From Scilla litardierei (lineage: Eukaryota; Streptophyta; Magnoliopsida; Asparagales; Asparagaceae), in contig CM061132.1 in the NCBI GenBank assembly GCA_030789695.1, forward strand, positions 34,682,418 to 34,746,417: a stretch of DNA of 64,000 nt, given 5' to 3'. The notes below the pieces were generated by a model that worked only from the letters and a program-made list of their open reading frames with translations, was not told the DNA's origin and did not search any database. Of this stretch, positions 1-11,110 are shown in pieces. How positions within the stretch are numbered: position 1 is the first letter of the stretch; each line of letters opens with the position of its first letter. Made by a program: the position numbers and the translations under genes.

Positions 1-607
1 AATTATTTAGTTTACACGCCTTATTTCTCAAGCCTTGCCTTGTGCTTGATAACCTTAAAATAGTGTTCCAAATCCAAGTTGATTTCCTACTAGGGCACGC
101 ATTGACGTGCTCCTCCCCATTTATCAGGCACCAGATAGTTGCAGCCTCAGGGAGGTTGAGTTTTGGAGGTGGTCAGGGTAGAGAGATGGAGTTGTTGGTT
201 TGAGTTACATACTGGTTTGTCTCATGTAGTGTTGTATCAATGTATATGTATAAGTTGTACTTGTGATTTGGGCGTCGGATATGCACTCTTGGGCATGGGC
301 TTGTTGTATGCTTGGAGTTCGGTGTTATGTGTGTATATGATGTTGTACCTTGTAGAGATGATTGTTGGACTTGTAGTTGGTATTCTTTTTCTCTGTGGTT
401 GTTTTGTGGAGCATTATCTATGCTATCCCAGCATGTGCGCAGTGGCTTGCCTCTATTTTTTTCTCTCTTTTCTTCTCTTTCTTCTCCGCCCTTCGCCTCT
501 GCATAATACTTGGGATGAATTCGTACATCCCGGGTATCCTGGGGAGTGGGGCGTGACACCCGTGATTCCCACTACAAACAAATTTTATTGTGTGCGGATC
601 TGACCCG
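1..607. mobile_element. Degraded LTR-retrotransposon sequence
   Basis: No convincing gene is present. Two LTR-like edges abut here. Read on the minus strand from 558 downward, the sequence opens TGTCACGCCCC, a common opening of plant Gypsy (Tekay/Del-like) LTRs. On the plus strand, 559-607 ends ...TGTGCGGATCTGACCCGCA, nearly identical to the end of the LTR at 1390-2340 but in the opposite orientation. The open frames on both strands at 163-603 look like LTR sequence rather than protein. Assignment to Gypsy is inference from these short edges. Confidence 0.4.
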
Positions 608-714
608 CAACAACCATAAATAGAAATTCCTCATTCCAATGTCTTATTCCTATTTACAAATTTGCCATTTCCATTAATGAAGAAATCCTTATTCAAAATA
701 TATCCCTTCTTCTT

Positions 715-745
715 ACACACGCGCGCGCGCGCACACACACACACA
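715..745. repeat. (AC)/(GC) dinucleotide microsatellite
   Basis: An AC run, then six GC units, then a second AC run. The rest of 608-900 is AT-rich sequence with no supported gene. Confidence 0.9.
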
Positions 746-899
746 GGCACTCACTCACTTCTCTACACATCCACCAACTCAAATCTCACTATATATTCAC
801 AAATCCAACAATGCCAATCATTTTAATACCTCATATACATCTATTAGCATCCAACAGGTCATCAACACATCATTACTATATACACTACGTAATTACTAT

Positions 900-1389
900 A
901 TGTGCCGCACCATTCCTATATGCACTACAGAGGTACACAAGCACATTATGTACTCATTCAAGTATACATATGCTACATACATCAATCAAATAGACATATC
1001 CTAGCGTACATGGCACTAGGGCCATTACAATCTCTCCTCACATTTCGGAGCTTGGAGGGGCCTTCTGCCCGAGATGGTCCCGCTCGGTAGGCAACGGTCC
1101 ACTCCTCCATCATCCTGGTGAAGCTCTGGAAGCTCTTGTAGATGCCAAGGGCCGCGTCCTGAATGACCGCGACCGACCCCTCAAAGGGGTCGATTCATTG
1201 GTGAAATTTTCTTAGAGAACGGGGCTCTTCGGCCAGGGGTGGCCTCAGGGCGTCGTCGATCATGATCTCAAGTTGACCCGGCCTCCTTAAAGGCAGAGGA
1301 GGTGTGACTTGCCGTGGCGAGGATTGCGTTGAGGATGTGTGGAGCTTGACATGGGTGCAGCCCGTGTTCCCACGGACGGTGCCAACTTT
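900..1389 (-). mobile_element. Internal leader of an LTR retrotransposon with primer-binding site
   Basis: Directly downstream, on the minus strand, of the LTR at 1390-2340. The primer-binding site is at 1367-1384 and reads TGGCACCGTCCGTGGGAA on the minus strand, a variant of the TGGCGCCGTCTGTGGGAA site seen after the 5' LTR of many plant Gypsy-type elements. The following ~450 bp is GC-rich untranslated leader. No gag or pol follows. The element is truncated near 900-1000, so only the 5' LTR and leader remain. Confidence 0.55.
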
Positions 1390-2340
1390 TGCGGGTCAGA
1401 TCCGCACACAATGAAATTTATTTGAAGTGGAAATCACGTGTACAATGATTTACATGGTTTTGGGTGATGGAGAGGTAAGCACGACTCGGGACTCGCTTCA
1501 GAGGTGAAGCATCGAAGGTCGCCTGGAGGTCACCTTTTTTCGGTAGCTGAGGCGAGCTTCCTGCGATGATCTATAACTGGTCAGAAAGGCGGGACTGGCT
1601 ATCATCCCGTAACCTCTCCGATGCCTAAGTCAGCTGGTGACGTAAAATGTAGGCACCGAACACGCTTGGTGATCTTAACGCAGATCGGCGAAGCTTGGTG
1701 AGCTTATGAGGAAGGCGCAGATATGTGGAAGATATCTGACCTTGTGTATTGAAATGAGTTAGAAGATTTAACTGACCAACCCCCTCTATAGAGGCATGAG
1801 GTGGGTATTTATAGGGCTAAGAGGTCGTTGTTCGTTATCCCGTCAGCCGTCGAATCAACCCTGCTGACACTCGAGTGCTAAAGCGATAGGTCGGCGAGCT
1901 GTGTCAGGGATATTTACTGCATTAATGGTGTCAGACTGTGTCAGGTGCATTAATGAGACGTGAGTAGCGGCCATCAGTTCTTGCTATTAACCTCTGGCAT
2001 TAATGGAGATGAGGTGAGCCTACGTCAGCCTGTCAGAGATATTTATCCTCGGTCGCCCTCGGGGTGAGCTACAGATCGACGATTAAGCTTGGCTCCTACG
2101 GGCGATGCCTCTTGTTGGAGGGTAGGCGAGCTTGTCCTTGGCACGACAAGCTTGTAGGTCGGACGAGCGAGCTTCTTAGATGACCTTGGAGGCGAGCTTG
2201 CAGAGGGGCGAGGCGAGCTTCTTTGGATGAAGGTGATCTTTAGCTCGGTTAGTGTCTCACCAGAAGAGTCGGTGAGGTGTTTGTTTGGGCCTCAGTATAT
2301 ACTAGCCTTAATTTCATGAGCGGGCCTTTAGGACGTAACA
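1390..2340 (-). mobile_element. 5' LTR of a truncated Gypsy-like element
   Basis: The minus strand runs from TGTTACGTCC at 2340 to ...GACCCGCA at 1390, so it has TG/CA ends. It is followed at once by a primer-binding site (1367-1384). A TATA-like CTATAAATAC lies at 1805-1814 (minus) and probably drives the LTR transcript. The LTR is GC-rich with repeated GGCGAGCTT words. The matching 3' LTR is not seen downstream in the same orientation; only an inverted 49-bp piece of its end occurs at 559-607. Confidence 0.6.
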
Positions 2341-2462
2341 CCAAGCAAATCAACGACACCCTACTACAGGCAATCGCTGAAAAAAAGGAGAGGACTACAT
2401 GCACCTCAAACCGAGGTGCATGTAAAGGACGTTTTACTAAAAATAGAAAAAAATATCATATC

Positions 2463-2637
2463 TGTTATGATTTGTAGAAGAAAGAGTAACCATGGAAAAG
2501 TGCCATGGTGCTATATTTATAATCTCATATGGTATATCAAGAGTCATGGAAGCTACAGGTCCCCATTACTCCAATAAGTGGGGAGTAATAGAGGGATAAA
2601 GTAGTGTGGAGGCCAAAGGCCTCCCTCACTCACAACA
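2463..2637 (-). repeat. 3' LTR of the gag-less Copia element
   Basis: 175 bp with TG...CA ends (minus strand TGTTGTGAGTG...CATAACA). It matches 6430-6604 nearly base for base. Confidence 0.9.
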
Positions 2638-2822
2638 CTCCCCCTTATCCATCCATTACTTTGGTCTTAGCTTATAAAGCTAAGGGGGTGGATACTTCTG
2701 GATCCTGAGTAATCGTGTTTGCCTCGTTAAAACCTTAGCAGTGGAAAACCCAGTGGGAAAAACCAACAGCTTAAGGGAAAAGAGTGCAATACACAAGTTA
2801 CTCCCACTCTTCCGTACAAGCT

Positions 2823-5800
2823 TCAGGCTTGTAGGTCTTTTAGCTGTCTCATACCGATTCCTTTTACAAGTTTTACAAAAATACATTTCAGTAAAGATTT
2901 AGTAAAAAGATCAGCTAAGTTATTGTAGGACTGGATCTGTCGAATCTTGACCTCCTCGTTCCGCTGTAGATCGTGCGTCCAGAAGAATTTGGGAGAAATA
3001 TGTTTCGTTCTGTCGCCTTTGATGTAGCCCTTTTTGAGTTGTGCTATGCATGCAATGTTGTCTTCAAACAAGACAGTGAGCTCAAGATCACCAGTCTTCA
3101 GGCCAGTTGCATCTAGGATATGTTGGACGACGGAGCAAAGCCAAAAACACTCTTTGCTCGCTTCATGGATCGCAATGAGTTCAGCATGGTTGGATGATGT
3201 TGCTGTGGTGGTTTGCTTTACTGATCTACATGAGATAGCAGTCCCTCCATAGGTAAACACAAAATCAGTTTGTGATTGTGAGGATCAGATTGGTAACATG
3301 CATCAGCATAGCCAAGCAACTGGGAGGAGGAACCTCTCTAATAGTAAAGTCCCAGCTCTATAGAATCCTGGAGGTAGCGTACAAGATGCTTTACTCCGTT
3401 CTAGTGGCGCTTTGTAGGCGCAGCACTATGTCTGGCAAGTAGAATAAATGCGAACGCTATATCGAGACACGTGCAGTTTACCATATATAGAAGTGCTCCA
3501 ATGGCACTGAGGTAGGGTAATTCAGTACCCAGTAACTCCTCCCCCTCTTCCAGCGACCGGAAGGGGTCCTTATGAATATCCAGTGATCTCACGACCATAG
3601 GAGTACTTAAAGGATGATAATTTTCCATTCTAAACTGGTTTAAAAGTTTTCTTGTATAATTTGATTGGTGTAACAGGATTCCACCTCGCAGATATTCAAT
3701 CTGTAAGCCAAGACAATACCTTGTTTTGCCTAGGTCTTTCATTTCAAAGGTATGCTTCAGGCTTTCAGATATCTCATTGATCTCTGCGGGAGATCCTATG
3801 AGATTTAAGTCATCAACATAAACCGCAACGATGATAAATCCTGTTCCCGTTCTTTTGATAAAGATACACGGGTAGACTTCATTGTTTTTGAATCTTTGCT
3901 ATGCAAGGAAAACACTTAGTCTGTTATACCACATCTTTTCTGATTGCTTTAGACCATATAATGATCTTTGAAGCCTTACCGAGAAGACGTCTCGAGGTCT
4001 CTCTTTCATCTCTGGGGGTAAATTAAACCTATCTGAAAGTCTCATATTTATTTATTTATCTATATCGCCATATAGATATGTAGTCACAACGTCCATGAGC
4101 TGCATTTCTAGGCTTTCCAGAGATGATAGGCTAAGCAAGAATCGAAAAGTGATCACATACATGACCGGGGAATATGTATCTTCATAATCAATCGCCGGTC
4201 TTTGTGAAAATCACTGTGCTACAAGGCGTGCCTTGTAGCGTACGATCACATTTTCTTCATTTCTTTTTCTGATGAAGACCCACTTATATCCCACAGGTTT
4301 AACACCTACAGGTGTTTAGACTACTGGTTCAAAGACTTTGCATTTCAAGAGTGAGTCTAGCTCTACTCTTATTGCCTCGTCCCACTTTGGCCAATCATCT
4401 CTGCGTTTACGTTCCGCTAGAGATCATGGTTCGACGTCATCGTCGTATTCAGCGACGTGAACGACAATAGTGAACGCAAAATTGTCGACGACGACTGTGC
4501 TATGTCTGTCCAGTACCTCTCCAGTACGCACGTAATTTAATGATGTTTCTCCTATTGTTTTTTCTGCAGGAAAAATAAGGAGAGGAGAGATCGCTGGTCT
4601 GAGCTCAGCATTCTGTGAAGGGATGATCTTATTATCATCAGGAATTTTCCTCTTTCAAGGAACTTTATCTTTTGAACCTGGCGGGCATCCTCTTTTCAAT
4701 TGAGGTACAGCCAATTCTGCTACCGGTGGATTGCATCCATCTTTGGGGATGTCAAGACTAGCTGGCGTGTTGGCAGCAGGGACGTGTGAATAGGTGTACT
4801 GTGTTCTGAATGTGAAGGATATTCAGGATCTCATCTTCACACAGATTAGTACGCGGATCATAAAAAGACAAAGACTTATTGTCCCAAGAAATGGTCTCTG
4901 AAGCGTCAGGCTTCTTAGACTGTGTGTCCAGTTTTGGAAAAATTTTCTCATCGAATTCACAGTCATCAAGACGTGCCTTAAATACGTCCCCCGTAAGAAG
5001 TTCCAGGTATCTAATAATAGAGGGCGAATCAAACCCTATATAGATACCAAGACGACGCCGAGGACCCATTTTGGTCCTCTGAGGTGGTGCTATTGGGACA
5101 TATACCGCACAACCAAACAATCTCAAATGAGAGATATCTGGGGGTGCACCATATGCTAGTTGCATCGGGGATAATATATGGTCACCTGGGGGCCTTATCC
5201 TAATCAACGATGCGGCATGCAATATAGCATGCCTCCAAGCATCCACATGCAACTGGGATTGCATGAGCAATGGACGTGCAATCCATTGGAGTCTCTTTAT
5301 AAGAGACTGCTAATTCATTCTGCGTGTAAACATGAGCTACAGGATGTTCAACTTCAATACCCATTGCCCGGTAATAGTCTTCGAAGACTTGCGAAGTAAA
5401 TTCGCCCGCTTGTCAAGACGTAATTTTTTGATATGATTATCGGGGAAATGAGCCTGCAACCTAATTATTTGTGCCAATAGCTTTGGGAAAGCTAGGTTGC
5501 GAGTGGACAAAAGGCACACATAAGACCATTTTGTGGATGCATCAGTACCATGAAGTACCGAAATGGGCCACTTGCAGGGTGAATATGCCTGCAAATGTTG
5601 CCATGAATTCTCTATAAGAAACCTAGAGACTCTAATCCCACTTTCAGGATGGATGGTCTCGTTATTAGTTTTCCCTGTAAACAAGGGGACAAGGAAATTC
5701 ACCCTTTTGAAGAATCCTCCGGGTTTTCAAATTATGTCCATGGGATTCAGAAATAATGCGACGCATCATAGCTGATCCAGGGTGACCAAGTCTATTGTGC

Positions 5801-6241
5801 CAGAGTTGAAACTCTGGCAATGAAAGACACTTCTGGTGCTCAGTCATATTGGTTTCTATTGGCTGAATATACATGTGGTAGAGACCCGACGGGAGTCCCT
5901 TAAATCGTTCGTGGATGGATTTCTGGCCATCTTCGTGACGAGTCACATACATATATTCAATGTTTGCTTCATCTCTAGTTTCCAAGTGATATCCGTTAAA
6001 ACGAATATCCTTGAAACTTAAAGAAATTTCTATTAGATGTTGGAGAGAATAATGCATTTTGTATTTTAAGTATTGTGTTATTTGGGAGCAATATGATTGC
6101 TTCCCCAGATCATTCGATTATGTTGGACAGTCCCGAAATCGTAATTACGGGACCGTCATATTTGTTTAAGCTATTAAAATAGCATGGATCGCGAAGGATA
6201 GTGTTCGTTAAGGCACTGTCCTCTAGGCACTCATACTTCAT
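2823..6241 (-). pseudogene. Copia pol remnant (protease, integrase, RT, RNase H)
   Basis: The frame starts near 6241 with a protease-like segment, ECLEDSALTNTILR. The family motif is DSGTTHT, so the catalytic DSG reads DSA. Next come pre-integrase (LWHNRLGHPG, within 6057-5665), integrase core (5702-5337), integrase C-terminus (LRLFGCAVYVP, 5270-4758), and RT. The RT motif YVDD is encoded at 3809-3820, and its C-terminal part is 3742-3401. RNase H is 3260-2823 (SSNHAELIA, FEDNIACIAQLKKG, DLFTKSL). Frames change repeatedly, and in-frame stops break the integrase and RT parts. No functional product is expected. Identity as Copia pol is firm; the exact lineage was not determined. Confidence 0.85.
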
Positions 6242-6429
6242 CTCTAGATCAAAGATCTAGGGACGATCGTAATAAGAAAAATCCGTATATCGAAATCCCG
6301 CTCCCGATACGCCTAAAATCGCCGCAACGGTTCACCGCAACAATAAATTCCTTCGCGTGTAGGAGGTTAAGTTTGAAGTGATACGGGAGAAAAAAGCTCA
6401 AAGAATTGAGAGCTGAATTACTGGTAACG

Positions 6430-6604
6430 TATTATGATTTGTAGAAGAAAGAGTAACCATGGCAAAGTGACATGATGCTATATTTATAATCTCATATGGT
6501 ATATCAAGAGTCATGGAAGCCAAAGGTCCACATTACTCCAATAAGTGTGGTGTAATAGAGAGATAAAGTAGTAGGGATGTCAAAGGCCTTCCTCATTCAC
6601 AACA
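6430..6604 (-). repeat. 5' LTR of the gag-less Copia element
   Basis: 175 bp and close to the 3' LTR. Its inner edge reads TA instead of TG on the plus strand, one of few differences. Immediately outside it is the target duplication ATATC. Confidence 0.9.
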
Positions 6605-6699
6605 ATATCAAACATCATTTCATCTCCTCTTTCTTCAATTTTTTTCATGTTTTAAGCTAACTTTCCATCCATCCATGCACCTTGATTCAGGTGCATTTA

Positions 6700-7194
6700 G
6701 GGCCTGTTCTTTTGCAAGACAATTGCCCAAGAATCCCATTTCGATCACTGTTCAACGTCCCATCGCCTTTTCTTTCCAACATTTCGTTGCATTTGTTCTT
6801 TTTGCCCAAAATTTCGCTCGCGGGAAACTCCAACGTGGCGGCTTGATTTTGGATTCCGAACGATCCGCGCAAAACGCGGGGAATACGCCGGATTCCATCG
6901 TGTGGGCCCCGCTCCCCGTCTCTCTCCGCGGCAGAAGAAGACTGTGTTTTGATTTTTTTTTAAATTGATAAATCAACATCAATGCTTAATTTAATATTAA
7001 TTAATTAATTATTTTAACAAAAAGTGGACCCCACTTCTCACTTTCTATCTCAACTTTCAAACCCAAAAGAACACACATACACAAGAAAGTTGATGCGGGT
7101 CCCACTACCAACTATCAAACCCAAATTTCTCTCTAATCAGATTGCACACTTTCTCAACTTTCCCATTTATACTTTCTTGCAAAAGAACATGCCC
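6700..7194. mobile_element. PIF/Harbinger-type MITE (495 bp)
   Basis: Left terminus GGGCCTGTTCTTTTGCAAGA; right terminus, reverse-complemented, GGGCATGTTCTTTTGCAAGA, one mismatch in 20. Flanked by TTA on both sides (6697-6699 and 7195-7197), the PIF/Harbinger target preference. The interior has AT-rich and GC-rich halves. Read in reverse it resembles the start of the element at 29048. The 6675-6968 open frame is not supported as a gene. Confidence 0.8.
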
Positions 7195-7333
7195 TTAGTC
7201 ATCAAAAAAAGGACCTAGACTATTTGCACCATCAATTTTTTTCCAAAACGATAAAAGGAACAGAGGATTGAGATTGACTACATACGAAATGATTTTTTTC
7301 TGCATTCAGAAAAGGCCTGGCTCCGCTTGTTGC

Positions 7334-7796
7334 TAGGGATGGCAATAATGGCCTGACCCGCCCGGCCCGACCTGGACCGACCCGGTTTTGACCCGGCCCG
7401 ACCCGGCCCGCGGCCGGGTCGGGGCAAGCTTGGGCTTTGTATGCGCCCCGGCCCGGCCCGACCCGCAAACTATAGAGGTTTACTATTTTGATGTGGACCA
7501 TGCAGTCAGCGAATAACCCATAACGTATACTCTATTCCTCGGTTCTCCTAATTGGGCCAATTTCCAATTCCAAATTACCAAATAAATCAAAATTCTCCCA
7601 ATTTACAAATAAAATTTCTATTTGGGATTCATATGGATGGCACTAATGACTTGACCCGACCCGGCCCGACCCGGTTTTGGTAAGAAAGAACCCGCCCCGA
7701 CCCGGCCCGCGACCCGTCCCGCCCCGGCCTGTTGATGGGTCGGGGCAAGCTTGAGTAGTTAAATACCCGCCCCGCCCCGCAATATTGCCATTCCTA
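7334..7796. mobile_element. hAT-type MITE rich in CCCGGCCCGA words (463 bp)
   Basis: Exact 8-bp duplication CTTGTTGC on both sides (7326-7333 and 7797-7804). Left end TAGGGATGGCAATA; right end, reverse-complemented, TAGGAATGGCAATA. Two similar GC-rich halves (about 7334-7490 and 7630-7796), each with repeated CCCGGCCCGACC words and GGGTCGGGGCAAGCTT, flank an AT-rich middle. The 8-bp duplication points to a hAT transposase. Non-coding; the 7232-7501 minus frame is a by-product of the repeats. Confidence 0.8.
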
Positions 7797-7804
7797 CTTG
7801 TTGC

Positions 7805-8007
7805 TTCAGCGATTAATCAAAAAAAGAATACATCATGCCCTGCAGGGCTGTGACCGAGATCGCGTGCCCTTCTGAGACACAGAGAAAAAGGTGATGACGA
7901 GCACCTTTTCACCACGCGAGGACGCAAAGGCGTGAACGATCAAAGGAAAGATTCTCTTGAGAACCACACCGCATCAAAAGGCAGTATCTTAATTTTCTAT
8001 ATATTTA
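7805..8007. other. Short unique spacer between two transposons
   Basis: About 200 bp between the hAT-type MITE and the large Harbinger element, ending in the TTA target site (8005-8007). No gene seen. Confidence 0.6.
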
Positions 8008-8691
8008 GGGCTTGTTTCTTTGGTTGAAAGTTGATTGGGATTTACTGTTGTGAATAGTAAATCCATGGTGGATTCCTGAGGAGAGAGAAATAGAGTTTTG
8101 TGTTTCTTTGGAAGGAAAGTGGGTGGGAAAGTTGTTTTGGGATTTGTATGTGGGGCCCATAGTAAAGTTTTGTGTTTCTTTGGTAAATTGTGTGTTTGGG
8201 AAAGTTGGAGGAGGATTGTTGGTAGTTGGTTATGGTGTTATGCGGTGAGAATAACCCCCTATGTATCTCCCAAGTAGAAACTCTTCAATTAAATTAAACT
8301 AATAACTATTAATTAACTAACTATTAACTATTAAGTAAATATCTACTAAATACGCATAATTATATCGGATGTAGCAAAAAATAAATATTAAATTACCGAA
8401 ATTAAATAAAAAAAGAATTAATTAATTTCATTACTGGTCAATTAAATACAAACGATGGCAGTAATTAGTTTATAAGCACCTGAATGGGGTAGGCCATTGC
8501 ATTTCCACCAGTCAGAAATTGTAAAAAGTACAAATGAGTTGCAGCGAAAGCATACAACCGAAATCACTTTCGTAGGTAACATAACCCATGAACATCAGAA
8601 ATATACAAAATACTTATAGTAAACATATTACAGTCTCAATGTGCAGAACAAACAACCAATTATAAAGAGTAACATTGTACCCAACCCAACA

Positions 8692-9151
8692 TCAACCGCT
8701 CTTGTGTATAATCAACAATAACACAACTAACATCAACCCTAGGAGCGTAAACAAAACCCACTTCACGGTGTCCATTCGCACCGTTGTCCGCTCAAATCGC
8801 CCCACGAGCGAGGCCAACCGACCCTCTATCTCTAAAAGCCACCGATCCGAGAACGATGTGGACGAGGGAGCATTGGTGGGGCCTCTCTCAATCTCATCCA
8901 GCAACTGAAGTATCACATAGGTTGACCAGTCGGAGTGTGGTGGATCCTTCCATTCGTAGAAGTTGCATCCATTAACTCGGGATGGACAGCTCCAAAAGCG
9001 CCTGCCGGGATTTTTTTCGGGTCCATGATGTCCGCCTGGCAACCTTGAGCCGACAGTAGCAAATCTTGAAGTCCTCATCATCAGCCGCCAACTCCCCGCC
9101 TGCAGCAAATCTGGGTCTGGATTGAATAGAAGAGCTGGAACCGGTGCTCAT
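8692..9151 (-). pseudogene. GRF zinc-finger / membrane protein gene, frameshifted
   Basis: Start at 9151 gives MSTGSSSSIQSR..., matching the start of the intact 160-aa homologue at 30923-30441. The frame is lost in a run of seven A on the minus strand (9011-9017): one extra A changes RTSWTRKNPGRRF into a premature run. From there the second frame continues with NPGRRFWSCPSR, FYEWKDPP and a C-terminal hydrophobic segment VKWVLFTLLGLMLVVLLLI to the stop at 8692. GRF zinc fingers bind one zinc through conserved Cys residues and occur in nucleic-acid enzymes; here the finger is fused to a membrane tail. In the left part of the Harbinger element, same strand as the transposase. A sequencing error in the homopolymer is possible. 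Confidence 0.75.
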
Positions 9152-9659
9152 TTTAACCTTGCAAGAAAAAAAAAATATTAGCGTGAATAATGATTTAAAG
9201 AGATATAACAATGAAATGAAAAATGGGGGAAGCAGCATACCTACAGACAGTGACAACCCCGCGTAAGAATACACCACCTGGCTTAATTCAGAAGTAAAAG
9301 AAAAAAGGCAATATCGTAACATAGCGACAAATTGAACAGTATATATATGTTCATCATCATCAGGCTGAAACATATGTGAATGGCTCATAGGGTCAATATT
9401 TGGGTCATGGCTCAATGTAGTTGTTTGTGTTTATGATATACATAAGCCCTCAGGTGATGTAAGTTAATTTTTCAATAAATCCTGGTGGACATAAGCAGTT
9501 GCTCCATCACATCTCTCCCCCTCATTGGAAATGGAACCATCCAGCCTATAACCACCTATTTTTTCATACCCGAGGGACAAGGGGATCAGCTAATTATCTT
9601 CATCATTGGGCTAGGATCAGCCACAGGGCAATGCACCAACCAACAATGAAAGAGGGAAA

Positions 9660-11110
9660 AAATTCACATATGTTACTCAGTGTGCACAGCAGCACCAATG
9701 TGCAAAGCCCCCATAAAAATGAAATTGGCTAAAAAAATTCACATATGTTTCTAAAAAATTTGAAATTGGCAACAAAACCACATATGTTTCTCATTGTGCA
9801 CAGCAGGACATATGTGCATAGCACCCCAAAAAATGAAATTGGCTAAAGAATTACATATGTTTCTAAGTATGCACAGCAGGTCCAATGTGCATAGCAACAA
9901 GGAAAATGAAAGTTGGGAAAAAAATCAAATATGTTGCTCAAAAAATGAAAGTGTCACCAACATCACATATGTTTCTCATTGTGAACAGCAGGACCAATGT
10001 GCATAGCAACCAAAAAACTGAACTTGGCTAAAGAATCACATATGTTTCTCATTGTGCACATCAGGTCCAATGTGCATAACCAGCAGAAAAATGAAAGAGG
10101 GAAAAGAATCACATATGTTACTCAGTGTGCACAGCAGCACCAAGGTGCAAAGCCCCCCAAAAAATGAAATTGGCTAAAAAATTCACAAATGTATATAAAA
10201 AAATTGAAATTGGCAACAAAATCCCATATGTTTCTCAGTGTGCACAGCAGGACATATGTGCATAGAACCCCAAAAAAAAGAAATTGGCTAAAAACTCACC
10301 TAGGTTTCTCATTGTGCACAGCAGGTCCATTGTGCAAAGCAACCAAAATAATGAAAGTGGGAAAAAAGTCAAATAAGTTGCACAAAAAATGAAAGTGGCA
10401 CCAACATCACATATGTTTCTCATTGTGAACAGAAGGACCAATGTGCATAGCACCCAAAAAACTGAACTTGGCTAAAGAATCTCCTATGTTGCTCATTGTG
10501 CACATCAGGTCCAATGTGCATAGCCAGCAGAAAATTGAAAGAGGGAAAAGAATCACATATGTTACTCAGTGTGCACAGCAGCACCAAGGTGCAAAGCCCC
10601 CCAAAAAAATGAAATTGGCTAAAAAATTCACATATGTATATAAAAAATTGAAATTGGCAACAAAATCCCATATGTTTCTCAGTGTGCACAGCAGGACATA
10701 TGTGCATAGAACCCCAAAAAATTAATTTGGCTAAAAAATAACCTATGTTTCTCATTGTGCACATCAGCACCAATGTGCAAAGAAAACAAAATAATGAAAT
10801 TGGGAAAAATTTCACATATGTGGGAAAAAAAATTGAAATTGGCAACAACATCACATATGTTTCGCATTGTGCACAGCAGGACCTATGTGCATATCACCCA
10901 AAAAGATGAACTTGGATAAAGAATCACATATGTTGCTAAGTGTGCACAGCAGGACCATTGTGCCAAGCCACCAGAAAACTGAAAGTGGGAAAAGCAACAG
11001 CACCCATGTTCAATGGCCCACCAGAAAATGAAACTGGGTAAAAATCACATATGTTTCTCAATGTTCACAGCAACACCAATTTCCAATGCCCCATCAGAGA
11101 ACAAAACTGC
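9660..11110. repeat. Minisatellite with ~446-bp higher-order period
   Basis: Basic units of about 72 or 115 bp contain TGTGCACAGCAGGACCAATG, AAATGAAATTGGC and CACATATGTTTCTCA. The variant with CAGCAGCACCAA recurs at about 9684, 10131 and 10577, and the variant CAGCAGGACATATG at about 9801, 10246 and 10690, so whole blocks repeat every ~446 bp. Units after 10770 are more diverged. Open frames on both strands here are produced by the repeat and are not genes. Confidence 0.85.

Larger units (their letters stand above)
2463..6604 (-). mobile_element. Ty1/Copia retrotransposon, gag-less, with complete LTRs and TSD
   Basis: Both LTRs are 175 bp (2463-2637 and 6430-6604). The element is flanked by the exact 5-bp duplication ATATC (2458-2462 and 6605-6609). 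The polypurine tract AAGGGGGAG lies just inside the 3' LTR (about 2638-2647, minus). No canonical tRNA-Met primer-binding site is seen after the 5' LTR. Only about 190 bp separates the 5' LTR from the protease start at 6241, so gag is missing. Pol order is protease, integrase, RT, RNase H (Copia order), with many stops and frameshifts. It sits inside the MITE at 2389-7203. Confidence 0.9.
2389..7203. mobile_element. MITE with hairpin-containing termini, split by two later insertions
   Basis: The flanks carry an exact 9-bp direct duplication, AAAAAAAGG (2380-2388 and 7204-7212). The left end reads GGACTACATGCACCTC then GAGGTGCATG. The right end, reverse-complemented, reads GACTAAATGCACCTG then AGGTGCATGG. 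Each terminal repeat is itself a short inverted repeat (GCACCT...AGGTGC). Without the inserted Copia (2463-6604) and Harbinger MITE (6700-7194) the element is about 165 bp, close to the related copy at 18867-19037 (171 bp). A 9-bp duplication suggests a Mutator-type transposase. No coding capacity. Confidence 0.7.

Noticed and set aside
163..603. 146-aa plus-strand frame with hydrophobic stretches
   Set aside because: It overlaps an equally long minus-strand frame and LTR-like edges; no domain or splice context. Best seen as retroelement sequence.
9794..10867. Several small ORFs on both strands with repeated peptides
   Set aside because: Created by the minisatellite units; the same peptides recur with each repeat.
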